Origin: Longimicrobiales bacterium | GTDB lineage: Bacteria; Gemmatimonadota; Gemmatimonadetes; Longimicrobiales; Gaopeijiaceae | Assembly: GCA_028278645.1 (NCBI GenBank) | Contig: JANQDZ010000073.1 | Location: 1 to 64,000, forward strand | Length of the DNA stretch: 64,000 nucleotides | Direction of reading: 5' to 3' | In this document: piece by piece, positions 33,238 to 41,657 of the stretch | How positions within the stretch are numbered: position 1 is the first letter of the stretch | How the letters are laid out: each line of letters opens with the position of its first letter | Translations under genes and position numbers: made by a program | The notes under the pieces: generated by a model | Databases searched by the model: none | Seen by the model: the letters and a program-made list of their open reading frames with translations, nothing else | What the model was told of the DNA's origin: nothing

Positions 33238-33383
33238 GGATCGGCGACCAGAATCACCGCCCTGAAAACGATAACACCCCTGTAGCCGGACTGGTACCGG
33301 GTGCTGTGCTCTCAGGAGGGGGTTGATCAAGGAGTGGGGTTCGGGGAGAACCGACGGGCTTCCATGGGGGAGGGCATCCCCGG

Positions 33384-35588
33384 TCAGGCCAGAGCCAGAA
33401 TCCGCTCGACGCACTCCAGGACCACGTCCCTCTGGATCGGTTTTCTTAGGTAGTCTGCAACACCCATCTCCCGGCCCCTGGCCTCGATTCCAGGTGACGG
33501 TTCCCCGGTGAGGAACACTACCGGAGTATCGATGTCGTGCTGGTTCAGGATCTCCAGCAACCGAAGGCCGTCCAGGTTGGGCATGTGAATATCGGACAAA
33601 ACCAGGTCGATTGAACCAGCCCCCAGTTTCAGGAGGGCCTCTCCCCCGTCGGCTGCCTGGACCACCTTGTATCCGGCCTTCGAGAGGATCTGATCCAGCA
33701 GAAACCTCGTCCCCTCTTCATCTTCCACCACAAGAACACACAATTGTGCCATCAACGGTACGATAGTGTCTCCATCTTCCGACCCGACTCCCTCGTTGGT
33801 TTCGGGCCCCGGTTCCGAGGTGTCGTCGCCGTCCTCCACGGCAAGGACACTTTCCTCCAGGAGCACCTCCCGGTACACGTCCTCCACCGGGAATATCAGA
33901 TCGCGGATCTTTCGGATGCCCTGGTCCCCAATGAGGAGGTCCCCCCTGGCCTGCGCGAAGTCCCGGAGCTCAGCAATCGGGCGGCCATCCCTGATGAGCT
34001 CGGTCATGCGCGGTCCCACCGGAATGACTTCGAACACCCCCTCCTGCCCCAGGTACCCAGTCCCTCTACATGAGGAACATCCGCCCGGGTGTGCCACAGC
34101 TTCCGGGAAGTCGCTGGTGAAGGGTCGAAGGAGCTCTTTTTCCCTTTTGGATATCGGCCTGACCTCCTTGCATTCAGGACAGAGCCGCCTCAGGACCCGC
34201 TGGGCCACCACCCCTCGGAGGGCGTCGGCGAGACCCGACCTCGCCACACCCAGTCGCTCCAGCCGGAACACGGCCGTGGCCGCGTTGGACGAGTTCATGG
34301 ACGAGAGGACGAGGTGACCGGAGTTGGAATACTCGAGGCAGGCCATGGCCGACGTCAGTCCACTGATCTCGCTCACAAACAGGACGTCCGGCTCTTTTTC
34401 CACGGCCCTTTGGAGGAGAGATCGGAAGCTGGCGTCTGGATCTTTTCTTACCTCTTGCTGGAGGGCAAATGGGATCCTGTGCTCAATGGGGTCCTCCACG
34501 GTGACCACGGTCCGGTCCTCTCGAGCGACACCGGTAAGGAGAGAGTAGATGGTCGTGGTCTTTCCAGATCCCAAGGGCCCCACGAAGAGGACCAACCCGG
34601 TTTCTTCTTTCCCAAGTTCTTTCAGGGTTCGTTCTTGATCCTTGGAGAGCCCCAGCTCTCTCGGCGGTGCCGCGGCGGAAGCGGGATTCAGCACGCGGAC
34701 CTTCAGGTTCTCAAAATCGGCCGTGGGAAATGTGGAAAGGCGCAGCTTGATCACCTCCCCGCCCAGGATGATCTCCATGGAACCGGTTTGGGGAGTCCGC
34801 TTCTTCGCCACGTCCAGACCGGCCAGTGCTTTAAACCGAGCCACCAGCATCTTTCCGGTTTCCAACGGAACGTCCTGGAGATCGTGGGCTCGGCCGCCGA
34901 TGGTCGCCTTGGCCACCGCGTCGGACCCTCGTGCTTCGATGAGAAGGTCACTGGCTTCTTCGGACACGGCCCGGTCCAGGAGAGTCATGGCGAGCTGAGC
35001 AACCGGATGGCTTTTACCTGGATCCATCTCGGGATCGTACGCTCGGTCTTCCGACCTCCGGGCCCCGGGGACCGGTCCTGTCTCTTCGACCACCTCCGTT
35101 GGTTCCGGACCCGGCGGCGGGGTTTCCGGCTCAACCTCACGCAGACCGGTGGCCAAGGTCTCGGCCGACGCAAGGAGGATGGCCAGCTCCTTTGTCCGGG
35201 GTATGGTGTGCTCCAGGTCTTCGAGAAGCTCCCAGTCAAAGGGGTTTGTCAGAATCACGGTCTGCCTGGATCCTGTGCTCCTGACAGGCACGACAAGCTT
35301 TGCAAGGCAGAACGGGTGGGGAAGGATCCTGCGATCTACGTCTTCCTTTTCGATCCGTGCGACGTACGGGACCTTGCAGAACTCGCTCAGGTAGTGAGCG
35401 AGTTCTTCCCCATTGAGGCGAGCCTGTTCAAGCCAATGGATGAGCTCTAGGGGGGAAATTCCCGCCAAAGACTGGCGGTCTTCCTCACCGATACGCTCAC
35501 TCAACCAGGCTACAAAGTCTGTGAACGAGCCGGCGGGCCTCCCAGCGAAACCCTGCTCACCCAGATTCGCTTTTGGATCGACGGTCAA
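33384..35588 (-). CDS. PilB/GspE-like ATPase fused to a response-regulator receiver domain
   Basis: The 734-residue protein has a GspE N-terminal domain (about 20-150), an acidic/Pro linker, and a GspE/PilB ATPase domain with Walker A GPLGSGKT (337-344) and a Zn-type tetracysteine (C470, C473, C504, C507). Residues 615-734 form a receiver domain with acidic pair E622/D623, phosphoacceptor D666, T694 and K716. The ATPase is degenerate: the usual GEIRD motif is SEISG (406-410) and the His box STLHTND is SSMNSSN. ATP hydrolysis may thus be weak, or the protein may be regulatory. The fusion suggests phosphorylation-controlled pilus extension. Another pilus motor gene, pilT, lies at 45553. The gene stands alone after the tRNA-Lys. 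Confidence 0.85.
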   Translation of the reverse strand: MTVDPKANLGEQGFAGRPAGSFTDFVAWLSERIGEEDRQSLAGISPLELIHWLEQARLNGEELAHYLSEFCKVPYVARIEKEDVDRRILPHPFCLAKLVVPVRSTGSRQTVILTNPFDWELLEDLEHTIPRTKELAILLASAETLATGLREVEPETPPPGPEPTEVVEETGPVPGARRSEDRAYDPEMDPGKSHPVAQLAMTLLDRAVSEEASDLLIEARGSDAVAKATIGGRAHDLQDVPLETGKMLVARFKALAGLDVAKKRTPQTGSMEIILGGEVIKLRLSTFPTADFENLKVRVLNPASAAAPPRELGLSKDQERTLKELGKEETGLVLFVGPLGSGKTTTIYSLLTGVAREDRTVVTVEDPIEHRIPFALQQEVRKDPDASFRSLLQRAVEKEPDVLFVSEISGLTSAMACLEYSNSGHLVLSSMNSSNAATAVFRLERLGVARSGLADALRGVVAQRVLRRLCPECKEVRPISKREKELLRPFTSDFPEAVAHPGGCSSCRGTGYLGQEGVFEVIPVGPRMTELIRDGRPIAELRDFAQARGDLLIGDQGIRKIRDLIFPVEDVYREVLLEESVLAVEDGDDTSEPGPETNEGVGSEDGDTIVPLMAQLCVLVVEDEEGTRFLLDQILSKAGYKVVQAADGGEALLKLGAGSIDLVLSDIHMPNLDGLRLLEILNQHDIDTPVVFLTGEPSPGIEARGREMGVADYLRKPIQRDVVLECVERILALA

Positions 35589-35671
35589 GGAAGCTCCTTA
35601 TAGGGTACTGGCCACCCCCGGGACGGTTAGCCCAATAGATACTCAGGACACCCTGCGCACCACAAGGAGAA

Positions 35672-35701
35672 CCCCCGGGCCGCCCCATGCGGTCCGGGGG
35701 C
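35672..35701 (-). terminator. GC-rich hairpin after the BNR propeller gene
   Basis: A 12-bp stem with one G-T pair (35672-35683 with 35689-35700) encloses a five-base loop just downstream of the propeller gene's stop. It lacks a strong T-run, but the position fits transcription termination. Confidence 0.55.
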
Positions 35702-35737
35702 TCCATCCAACTTCCAGCCCTCAAAAGCCTTCGAGGG

Positions 35738-38434
35738 CTACCGTCGGTTCATCCACCACTCGTCTTTGAGGATGGAGACCTTCCTGCTCATCTCTTGACC
35801 CCCGGCCGACATGACCACGGTGTACTCGCCCAGGGGAGCCGGCTGACCCCTCGAACGTCCTTGGAACCGTGCCGGGCCCTGCGGGGCTGCGGCAGCGCCT
35901 CCGGCAGGAGTTTTGGTCATACCCCACGCAACCTTGTGAAGCCCGGCTGCACCGGGGCCGGTTACCGAAGCGATCTCGACGTTTCCTTGGTACACGCTGA
36001 ACGTCACGTCCCCGCCGACATCACTTTGGAGCCAGTAGTAGAATGGAATCTCACTCGGCTCGCTCTCACCAGCGAAGTTGTCCGATGCGGCTTCATGGGG
36101 AACCCCAGCCACCCAACGGACCTTGGATTCGGGCTGGAAGAAGTAGGCGTCGTGACCAAGCGTCTCCAGGCTCACTTCAGCCAGGGGACTGATGTCCGCG
36201 ATGTAGATGCCCCGCCCGTGTGTTGCGACGATCAAGTCGTTCTCCCTCGGATGGATCTTGATGTCGTACGCCGGATTTGTCGGCATGTTGTTCTGCATCT
36301 TCGTCCAACTTCCACCGCCATCCACAGAAACGTAAACGGCGAAGTCCGTACCGACGAAGAGGAGGTTCGGGTTCTGGTGGTGCTCCCGGATCACGTTGAT
36401 GGGCTCTTCAGGGAGATTGTTGGAGATGTCGGTCCAGGTCTCCCCAAAATCGGTGGTCTTATAGACAAAAGCCCCGAAATCATCTCTCCGCATTCCTGTG
36501 TAGGAGATATATGCGGTGCCGGGGTCATGGTGCCCGGCTTCCACCCGGCTCACCCAGTACTCCGGGTTGTCGGGAATGTTGGCGTTCACGAGGGTCCAGT
36601 TTTGACCCCCGTCCTTGGTTACCTGAACGTTCCCGTCATCGGTGCCCACCCAGATGATTCCCGCCTGGAGGGTGGACTCGGAGATCGTGGTGATGGTGGC
36701 ATACTGGATATTCCCATCACCGCCCTTCCCCGTGGTCAGCGTGGCCGGATCGGCCTTGGTGAGGTCGTCACTGATGACCTCCCAGCTCTCGCCCATGTTG
36801 GGGGAGCGGAGGAGCTTGTTGGCCGCATGGAAGACGACGTTGCAGTCGTGGGGAGAAACCAAGATGGGCGCGTTCCAATTGAAGCGAAGGTCAGGATCGC
36901 CCCGGTAACGGATGCTCTTCCTCTCCCCGGTCCACGTGTCCAGCCGCGACAGCGGCCCGAACTGGGACTCGTTGAAAAGGTACCGGTTGTTGCAGGTCTC
37001 GAACTCGTTGTACATCCCGTCTCCGCCGCCCACGCCCTGCCAGTCCTCGTACCGAATGCCACGACCGGTGACGCTGGTGTTGGGCCCCATCTTCGACCCG
37101 TTGTCCTGGAGCCCCCCGGCGACCCGGTAGGGATAGGACATGTCGTATCCCACAGCGTAAAACTGGGCCAGCGACTGGTTGTCGGGATGGTACCAGTTCT
37201 GGCCGCCGTCCCAGGTGACTCCCATGCCGTGGTCGTATCCCAGGATCATGTGGTTGGAGTCGTCGGGATCGATCCAAAGAGCGTGGTCGTCACCGCCGAA
37301 TCCCAGCGGCCGCCTCAGCCATGTCGCGCCCCCGTCCCGCGTCCCCCAGGACGAAGCCGAAAGGACGTGGACCACGTCGGGGTCGTTGGGATCGATGATG
37401 ATCTGGCCGTAGTAGTAGGCCGGCCCTCCACCGATGGGCTGGTCGTCCGCGTTGACCTTCCGCCACGAGGCTCCGGCATCGTCGGATCGGTAGATCTCTC
37501 CACCGATCATGCCCCGGCTGGACTGGTGGCCCATGAGCTCCTGGTAACGCTCTTCGTCGGACATCCCCTCTTTGTTCGCGTTCTCAACGGTGAGGTAAAC
37601 GATGTTGGGGTCCCGGTGGTAGATGTCGACGCCGATTCGGCCGAGCATCCCCTGGGGCAGTCCGTTCGTGAGCATCTCCCAATTGGCCCCACCGTCCGTG
37701 GTTTTGTAGACCCGGCTTCCAGGGCCACCCAGGTCGTAGGACCAAGGGACCCTGACCTTGTCGAAGGTGGTGGCGTAGAGGACGTCCGGGTTGGTCGGAT
37801 CCATGACTAGATCCACCACGCCGATGGTTTTACCACGGACCACCGGAGCCAGGATCTGGTCCCAGGTCCGTCCACCGTTCTTGGACTTGTAGAGGCCTCT
37901 CTCGGGGTTCTCCGAGTAGAGGTGGCCCAAAGCGGCCACGTACACCACGTCTGGGTCCGTGGGATGAACTACGATCCGTCCGATGTGATGGGACTCGGGA
38001 AGGCCCACGTTCGTCCAGGTGTCACCGGCGTCGGTAGACTTGTAGACACCGTCGCCCCAGTACGTGCTCCTGGAGTTGTTCGCCTCGCCCGAACCCAGGT
38101 AGAGGATATCGGGGTCGGAAGGCGCAACCGCGATTGCCCCGATGGAATACACCGCTTCATTCTCGAATAGGACCTCGTAGGTCAGGCCGTGGTTCTCGCT
38201 CTTCCACAGGTGCCCGGAGCCAGCGGCGATGTAGAACGTGCCAGGCCGTTGGGATGGAACGGCGATATCCACGAACCGTCCGCTCTGTCTGGTGGGCCCG
38301 ATACTCCGGTAGGTAAAGGCGGAAAGCTGATCTTCGGTGAGGGTTTGAGCCTGAGCGGTATCAGGCGCTTGAAGGCCCATGGCTGCGACCGCAAGGAGAG
38401 CAGTGAAGCCGAAGGATCGTTTGAGCAGGTCCAT
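35738..38434 (-). CDS. secreted Vps10/BNR-repeat beta-propeller protein
   Basis: The 898-residue product is a paralogue of the protein at 4082-6751. It has a signal peptide ending near AQAQT, then YRSIGPTRQSGRFVDIAV, many sortilin-type repeats (KSTDAGDTW, KSKNGGRTW, RSDDAGASW, KTTDFGETW) and a C-terminal FlgD-like Ig domain from about residue 780. Large propellers of this class are frequently labelled glycosyl hydrolases or WD40/YVTN proteins; no active site can be pointed to. An extracytoplasmic location is strongly supported. It is flanked by pilB-like and rnhB genes on the same strand, with a hairpin after it. Confidence 0.85.
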   Translation of the reverse strand: MDLLKRSFGFTALLAVAAMGLQAPDTAQAQTLTEDQLSAFTYRSIGPTRQSGRFVDIAVPSQRPGTFYIAAGSGHLWKSENHGLTYEVLFENEAVYSIGAIAVAPSDPDILYLGSGEANNSRSTYWGDGVYKSTDAGDTWTNVGLPESHHIGRIVVHPTDPDVVYVAALGHLYSENPERGLYKSKNGGRTWDQILAPVVRGKTIGVVDLVMDPTNPDVLYATTFDKVRVPWSYDLGGPGSRVYKTTDGGANWEMLTNGLPQGMLGRIGVDIYHRDPNIVYLTVENANKEGMSDEERYQELMGHQSSRGMIGGEIYRSDDAGASWRKVNADDQPIGGGPAYYYGQIIIDPNDPDVVHVLSASSWGTRDGGATWLRRPLGFGGDDHALWIDPDDSNHMILGYDHGMGVTWDGGQNWYHPDNQSLAQFYAVGYDMSYPYRVAGGLQDNGSKMGPNTSVTGRGIRYEDWQGVGGGDGMYNEFETCNNRYLFNESQFGPLSRLDTWTGERKSIRYRGDPDLRFNWNAPILVSPHDCNVVFHAANKLLRSPNMGESWEVISDDLTKADPATLTTGKGGDGNIQYATITTISESTLQAGIIWVGTDDGNVQVTKDGGQNWTLVNANIPDNPEYWVSRVEAGHHDPGTAYISYTGMRRDDFGAFVYKTTDFGETWTDISNNLPEEPINVIREHHQNPNLLFVGTDFAVYVSVDGGGSWTKMQNNMPTNPAYDIKIHPRENDLIVATHGRGIYIADISPLAEVSLETLGHDAYFFQPESKVRWVAGVPHEAASDNFAGESEPSEIPFYYWLQSDVGGDVTFSVYQGNVEIASVTGPGAAGLHKVAWGMTKTPAGGAAAAPQGPARFQGRSRGQPAPLGEYTVVMSAGGQEMSRKVSILKDEWWMNRR

Positions 38435-38559
38435 GAGGACGACTCCTATGATGGGGCGAACTCCTGTGTCACTTGGTCGAATTCGACTACGTCAAGAAAC
38501 CTGGAGAGGATAAGGTCTTGGGCCTCAGGGCGCGAGATCCGGCCTTTATCAATAGGGGG

Positions 38560-39189
38560 TCAGAGGTTCAGTTCGGTTTGGACTCCCCCGAAAGTCAGGC
38601 GATGGTGGGGGGTCGGGCCGAGGCGGTCGAGCGCCAGGCGGTGCTCCTCGGTACCATACCCTTTGTTCCTCTCCCAGCCGTAGGCCGGATATCGAGGGGC
38701 GAGCGCGGTCATGAGTCGATCCCGAGTGACCTTCGCCACGATGGACGCGCAGGCAATGGAATGGATTAGGCCGTCGCCACCGACGACGGCCTCATGGTCC
38801 CATCCCAAACCCGCTACGGGGAGGCCGTCCACCACGACCTGGTCCGGCATTCGAGGGAGATGGGCCAGTGCGCGTTCCATGGCAAGCCGGGTACAGACCA
38901 GGATATTGAGCCGGTCGATCTCACGGACCGAGGCAGCTCCGAGACCGACGGCAGAAGCCCGTTCCAGGATCTCGCCGCACAACTCCTCCCGACGGCCGGC
39001 AGACATGGTCTTGGAATCCTTCGCACCGGGGATCACCGTGCCCGGTGGAAGGAGTACCGCTGCAGCGACCACTGGGCCAGCCAAGGGCCCCCGCCCTGCC
39101 TCGTCCACTCCGGCCACATCAGAAAAGCCACGGCTCCAGAACCTTTCCTCGTACTCGAGGGGATTCTGGAGCCGTTTTGCTCCGTCCAT
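38560..39189 (-). CDS. rnhB: ribonuclease HII
   Basis: The 209-residue enzyme shows the RNase HII signature VAGVDEAGRGPLAGPVVAAA with the first catalytic Asp/Glu pair, then DSKTMSAGRREEL, the third Asp in QVVVDGLP, and ASIVAKVTRDRLM with the last acidic residue. It removes RNA and single ribonucleotides from RNA/DNA hybrids in the cytoplasm. It is the last gene of the ffh-rpsP-rimM-trmD-rplS-rnhB operon and starts 25 bp after rplS. Length and motifs are normal. Confidence 0.96.
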   Translation of the reverse strand: MDGAKRLQNPLEYEERFWSRGFSDVAGVDEAGRGPLAGPVVAAAVLLPPGTVIPGAKDSKTMSAGRREELCGEILERASAVGLGAASVREIDRLNILVCTRLAMERALAHLPRMPDQVVVDGLPVAGLGWDHEAVVGGDGLIHSIACASIVAKVTRDRLMTALAPRYPAYGWERNKGYGTEEHRLALDRLGPTPHHRLTFGGVQTELNL

Positions 39190-39213
39190 TACCGGCTAAG
39201 CCGCCGGGAAGAG

Positions 39214-39564
39214 CTAGTGTGTTCGCTTCTCCGGGATCCGGGCTGCTTTCCCACGGAGGCCCCGGAGGTAATAAAGCTTGGCCCGACGGACCCGGCCTTT
39301 CCGAACCACCTCGACGCCTTTTACGGTGGGGGCGTGGAGGGGGAATATTCTCTCAACACCGATACCGGAAGAAATCTTCCTGACTGTGAAGGTCTCCTGA
39401 ATACCACCGCCCCGCCGGCCCAGGCAAACGCCCTCGAAGGCCTGGATCCGCTCTTTCTCTCCCTCACGGACACGGTAAAGGACCCGGACCGTATCCCCAG
39501 GAGCGAACTCGGGGATGTCCTGGCGAAGCTGTTCCTGCTCAAGCTCTCGCAATAAATCAGACAT
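39214..39564 (-). CDS. rplS: 50S ribosomal protein L19
   Basis: The 116-residue protein matches L19 throughout: [54 protein letters not shown] and [18 protein letters not shown]. It sits at the 30S/50S interface. The length is typical. The gene follows trmD by 87 bp in the conserved operon. Confidence 0.97.
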   Translation of the reverse strand: MSDLLRELEQEQLRQDIPEFAPGDTVRVLYRVREGEKERIQAFEGVCLGRRGGGIQETFTVRKISSGIGVERIFPLHAPTVKGVEVVRKGRVRRAKLYYLRGLRGKAARIPEKRTH

Positions 39565-39651
39565 GTGTCACCTCAAAAGGTCCGGGTAGACCGGAACAAT
39601 ATAGACAGACTGAAAAGATAAACTGAAGCCGTGTTTCGGTGAAGGGGGACG

Positions 39652-40329
39652 TCAGTCCTCGCTCAGAAGATCCTCTCTCCGCTCCCGAGTCATGCCATCG
39701 GCGGCACGCCTCCTCCATTCTTCGATGCGGGCGTGGTCGCCGCTTTGAAGCACTTCCGGTACGGAAAAGCCCCGATACTCCGCCGGCCGCGTATAGGACG
39801 GGGCGCTCAGGCGCCCGCCGTCATAAAAGGAGTCGGTGGCGGCCGAGTCGTGATCCCCCAAAGCCCCGGGAAGGAGGCGAACCACCGAGTCGGCCACGAC
39901 CAGTGCACCCAATTCACCGCCGGATAGGATGAAGTCCCCAATGGAGATCTCCTCAGTAGCCAGATGGTCTGCCACCCGTTGGTCCACATCCTTGTAGTGC
40001 CCGCACAAGAGGGTGAGATCCGGCTCGACCGAGTACCGCACCGCGTCCTGATGGCTGAACCGTCGGCCTCGGGCCGAAAGGAGAACGATGGGACCTGAAC
40101 GGTCCAGACTCTCCACTGCCTCAAAAAAAGGCTCAGGCTTCATCACCATTCCGGCACCTCCCCCGTAGGGGTAGTCGTCCACCGTCTGGTGCCGATCATG
40201 GGTGAAGTCCCGAAGGTTCACGATTCCGTAGTCTACCAACCCCTGATCCCTCGCTCGGCCCGGGATGCTGGTGGAAAGGGGAACTTCGAAAAGCTCCGGG
40301 AATATGGTGACGATATTGATCTTCATCAT
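39652..40329 (-). CDS. trmD: tRNA (guanine-N1)-methyltransferase
   Basis: The 225-residue enzyme has the TrmD SPOUT knot: IVTIFPELF at the start, PYGGGAGMVMKPEP, LLCGHYKDVDQRV and the SAM-binding ISIGDFILSGGE, then PSYTRPAEYRG. It methylates G37 in a subset of tRNAs. It is slightly shorter than the usual 240-250 residues because the C-terminal domain ends early, but all core motifs are present. Two adjacent ATGs are possible starts. rimM lies 8 bp upstream. Confidence 0.96.
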   Translation of the reverse strand: MMKINIVTIFPELFEVPLSTSIPGRARDQGLVDYGIVNLRDFTHDRHQTVDDYPYGGGAGMVMKPEPFFEAVESLDRSGPIVLLSARGRRFSHQDAVRYSVEPDLTLLCGHYKDVDQRVADHLATEEISIGDFILSGGELGALVVADSVVRLLPGALGDHDSAATDSFYDGGRLSAPSYTRPAEYRGFSVPEVLQSGDHARIEEWRRRAADGMTRERREDLLSED

Positions 40330-40337
40330 CGTGAGAC

Positions 40338-40880
40338 CTAGAGGTCCAGAAGGCCGGCTGGCGGATCAATCACCATCGTGGCGGATTCCAAATCCACGTC
40401 CTCCACCAAAGAGGCAAGGAACGGAATGAAGTGTGTCCTCGACGGTCCTTTGATCTCCAAGAGGTCAGCCGGGCGGAGCTCGTAAACTTCCACGATTTCA
40501 CCGACCTCCTCACCGGAAACGGTTACCACCGTCAAACCCAGAAGTTGATGGTACAGGAACTCTCCGTCCCCTACCTCTGGCAGCTCGGATCTGGACCGGA
40601 GGACATATCGATCCCGAAGAGCCTCGGCTTCATCTCGGGTCCCTACTCCCTGGAACCGAACCAGGTACCCTCTCCGAAATGGCCTCGCGGTCTCGATCAG
40701 AACGCTTGGTAAAGAAGGATCGGGGGCGTTTCCCGTGTCGTCCCCCAGGTACAGGATCACCCCGGGGGCGAAGGAGCCCTCGGGGTGATCCGTCAACGGC
40801 CAAACGAAGAGTTCACCCTTTGTACCGTGGGCTTTGTTGAGATGGCCCACGACCAGGAATGAGGGTTCGGAGCGCCCCAT
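40338..40880 (-). CDS. rimM: 16S rRNA processing protein RimM
   Basis: The 180-residue protein has the RimM N-terminal beta-barrel (VVGHLNKAHGTKGELFVWPLTD) and C-terminal PRC-barrel (EFLYHQLLGLTVVTVSG and HFIPFLASLVEDVDLE). It assists 30S head maturation near S19. It lies directly after rpsP; the khpA gene often found between them in other phyla is absent here. Length is normal. Confidence 0.95.
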   Translation of the reverse strand: MGRSEPSFLVVGHLNKAHGTKGELFVWPLTDHPEGSFAPGVILYLGDDTGNAPDPSLPSVLIETARPFRRGYLVRFQGVGTRDEAEALRDRYVLRSRSELPEVGDGEFLYHQLLGLTVVTVSGEEVGEIVEVYELRPADLLEIKGPSRTHFIPFLASLVEDVDLESATMVIDPPAGLLDL

Positions 40881-40903
40881 CAGGCCTCCCCCCCTAGGTG
40901 GAA

Positions 40904-41596
40904 TTATTCAGATTTTTCTTCGTCGGCCGACTCGTCGGCGACCGGTTCCTCGGCCTCGGCCTCAGGCGCGGCCTCTTCCTCAGCGGCGGGCTCTTCCGGA
41001 GCAGCCTCTTCCGCTTCAGCCTCAGGCACGGCCTCTTCCTCAGCAGCGGGCTCCTCGGGAGCGGCTTCTTCGGCCTCGGCTTCCGGCGCGGCTTCCTCTT
41101 CTTCGGCTGGCTCCTCGGCAGCGGCCTCTTCCTCAGCAGCAGGCTCCTCGGGAGCAGCTTCTTCGGCCTCAGCTTCGGCTTCCGGAGCAACTTCCTCTTC
41201 AGCAGCCTTCTCGGCCGCCTCGGCCTCCGCGTCAGCGTCGGCGTCTTCTTTGGCCAGCGCCTCGGCTTCCGCACGCCGACGGGCAGCCAAAGCCTCATGG
41301 TGGGCCTGCTTCTCGGCTTCCTTGTCGACCTCTCCCAGGGCCAGGGAATCGTCCCCGCCCTTCCGAGCCTTCTTCACGAGGTTCGAAACAGTGTCGGAGG
41401 CCAGGGCCCCTCTACCCTGCCAAAAATCCACCCGGTCCAGGTCCAGGACCAACCGGGCAGGATGAGAAAGGGGTTTGTAATACCCGAGGGTCTCCACGAA
41501 ACGACCATCTCGGGGAGAGTCACTGTCGGCCACTACGATGCGGTAGTGCGGCTGCTTTTTCCGGCCCATCCGCCGGAGTCGAATTCTTAGGGGCAT
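40904..41596 (-). CDS. rpsP: 30S ribosomal protein S16 with long Glu/Ala-rich C-terminal tail
   Basis: Residues 1-85 are ordinary S16 (MPLRIRLRRMGRKKQPHYR, then DGRFVETLGYYKPL and LDRVDFWQGRGA). The protein then continues to 230 residues, more than twice the usual 80-90. The extension is a charged helix (about 86-125) followed by more than 90 residues of Glu, Ala and Pro in imperfect repeats around EEAAPEEPAAEEE. The tail is one unbroken frame with a normal stop 23 bp before rimM, so it is not a frameshift product. It would project as a strongly acidic, probably disordered arm. It is the second gene of the ffh operon. Confidence 0.95.
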   Translation of the reverse strand: MPLRIRLRRMGRKKQPHYRIVVADSDSPRDGRFVETLGYYKPLSHPARLVLDLDRVDFWQGRGALASDTVSNLVKKARKGGDDSLALGEVDKEAEKQAHHEALAARRRAEAEALAKEDADADAEAEAAEKAAEEEVAPEAEAEAEEAAPEEPAAEEEAAAEEPAEEEEAAPEAEAEEAAPEEPAAEEEAVPEAEAEEAAPEEPAAEEEAAPEAEAEEPVADESADEEKSE

Positions 41597-41657
41597 GGTC
41601 CCTCTTCGGTGTTGAATCGCTCCCGCCCACCGCCCGATGAGCTGGGAAAGCGGCAGG

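Noticed and set aside
34089-35450. Plus-strand open frame of 453 codons
   Set aside because: Antisense to the PilB-receiver fusion, low-complexity composition, no start signal.
35687-37810. Plus-strand open frame of 707 codons
   Set aside because: It lies wholly opposite the BNR propeller gene and its protein is Val/Gly/Asp-rich without known motifs; it is a mirror of the real gene's codon bias.
40920-41230. Repetitive DNA that could be mistaken for a repeat array
   Set aside because: The repeats are in-frame Glu/Ala/Pro codons of the rpsP tail, with no regular repeat-spacer structure.
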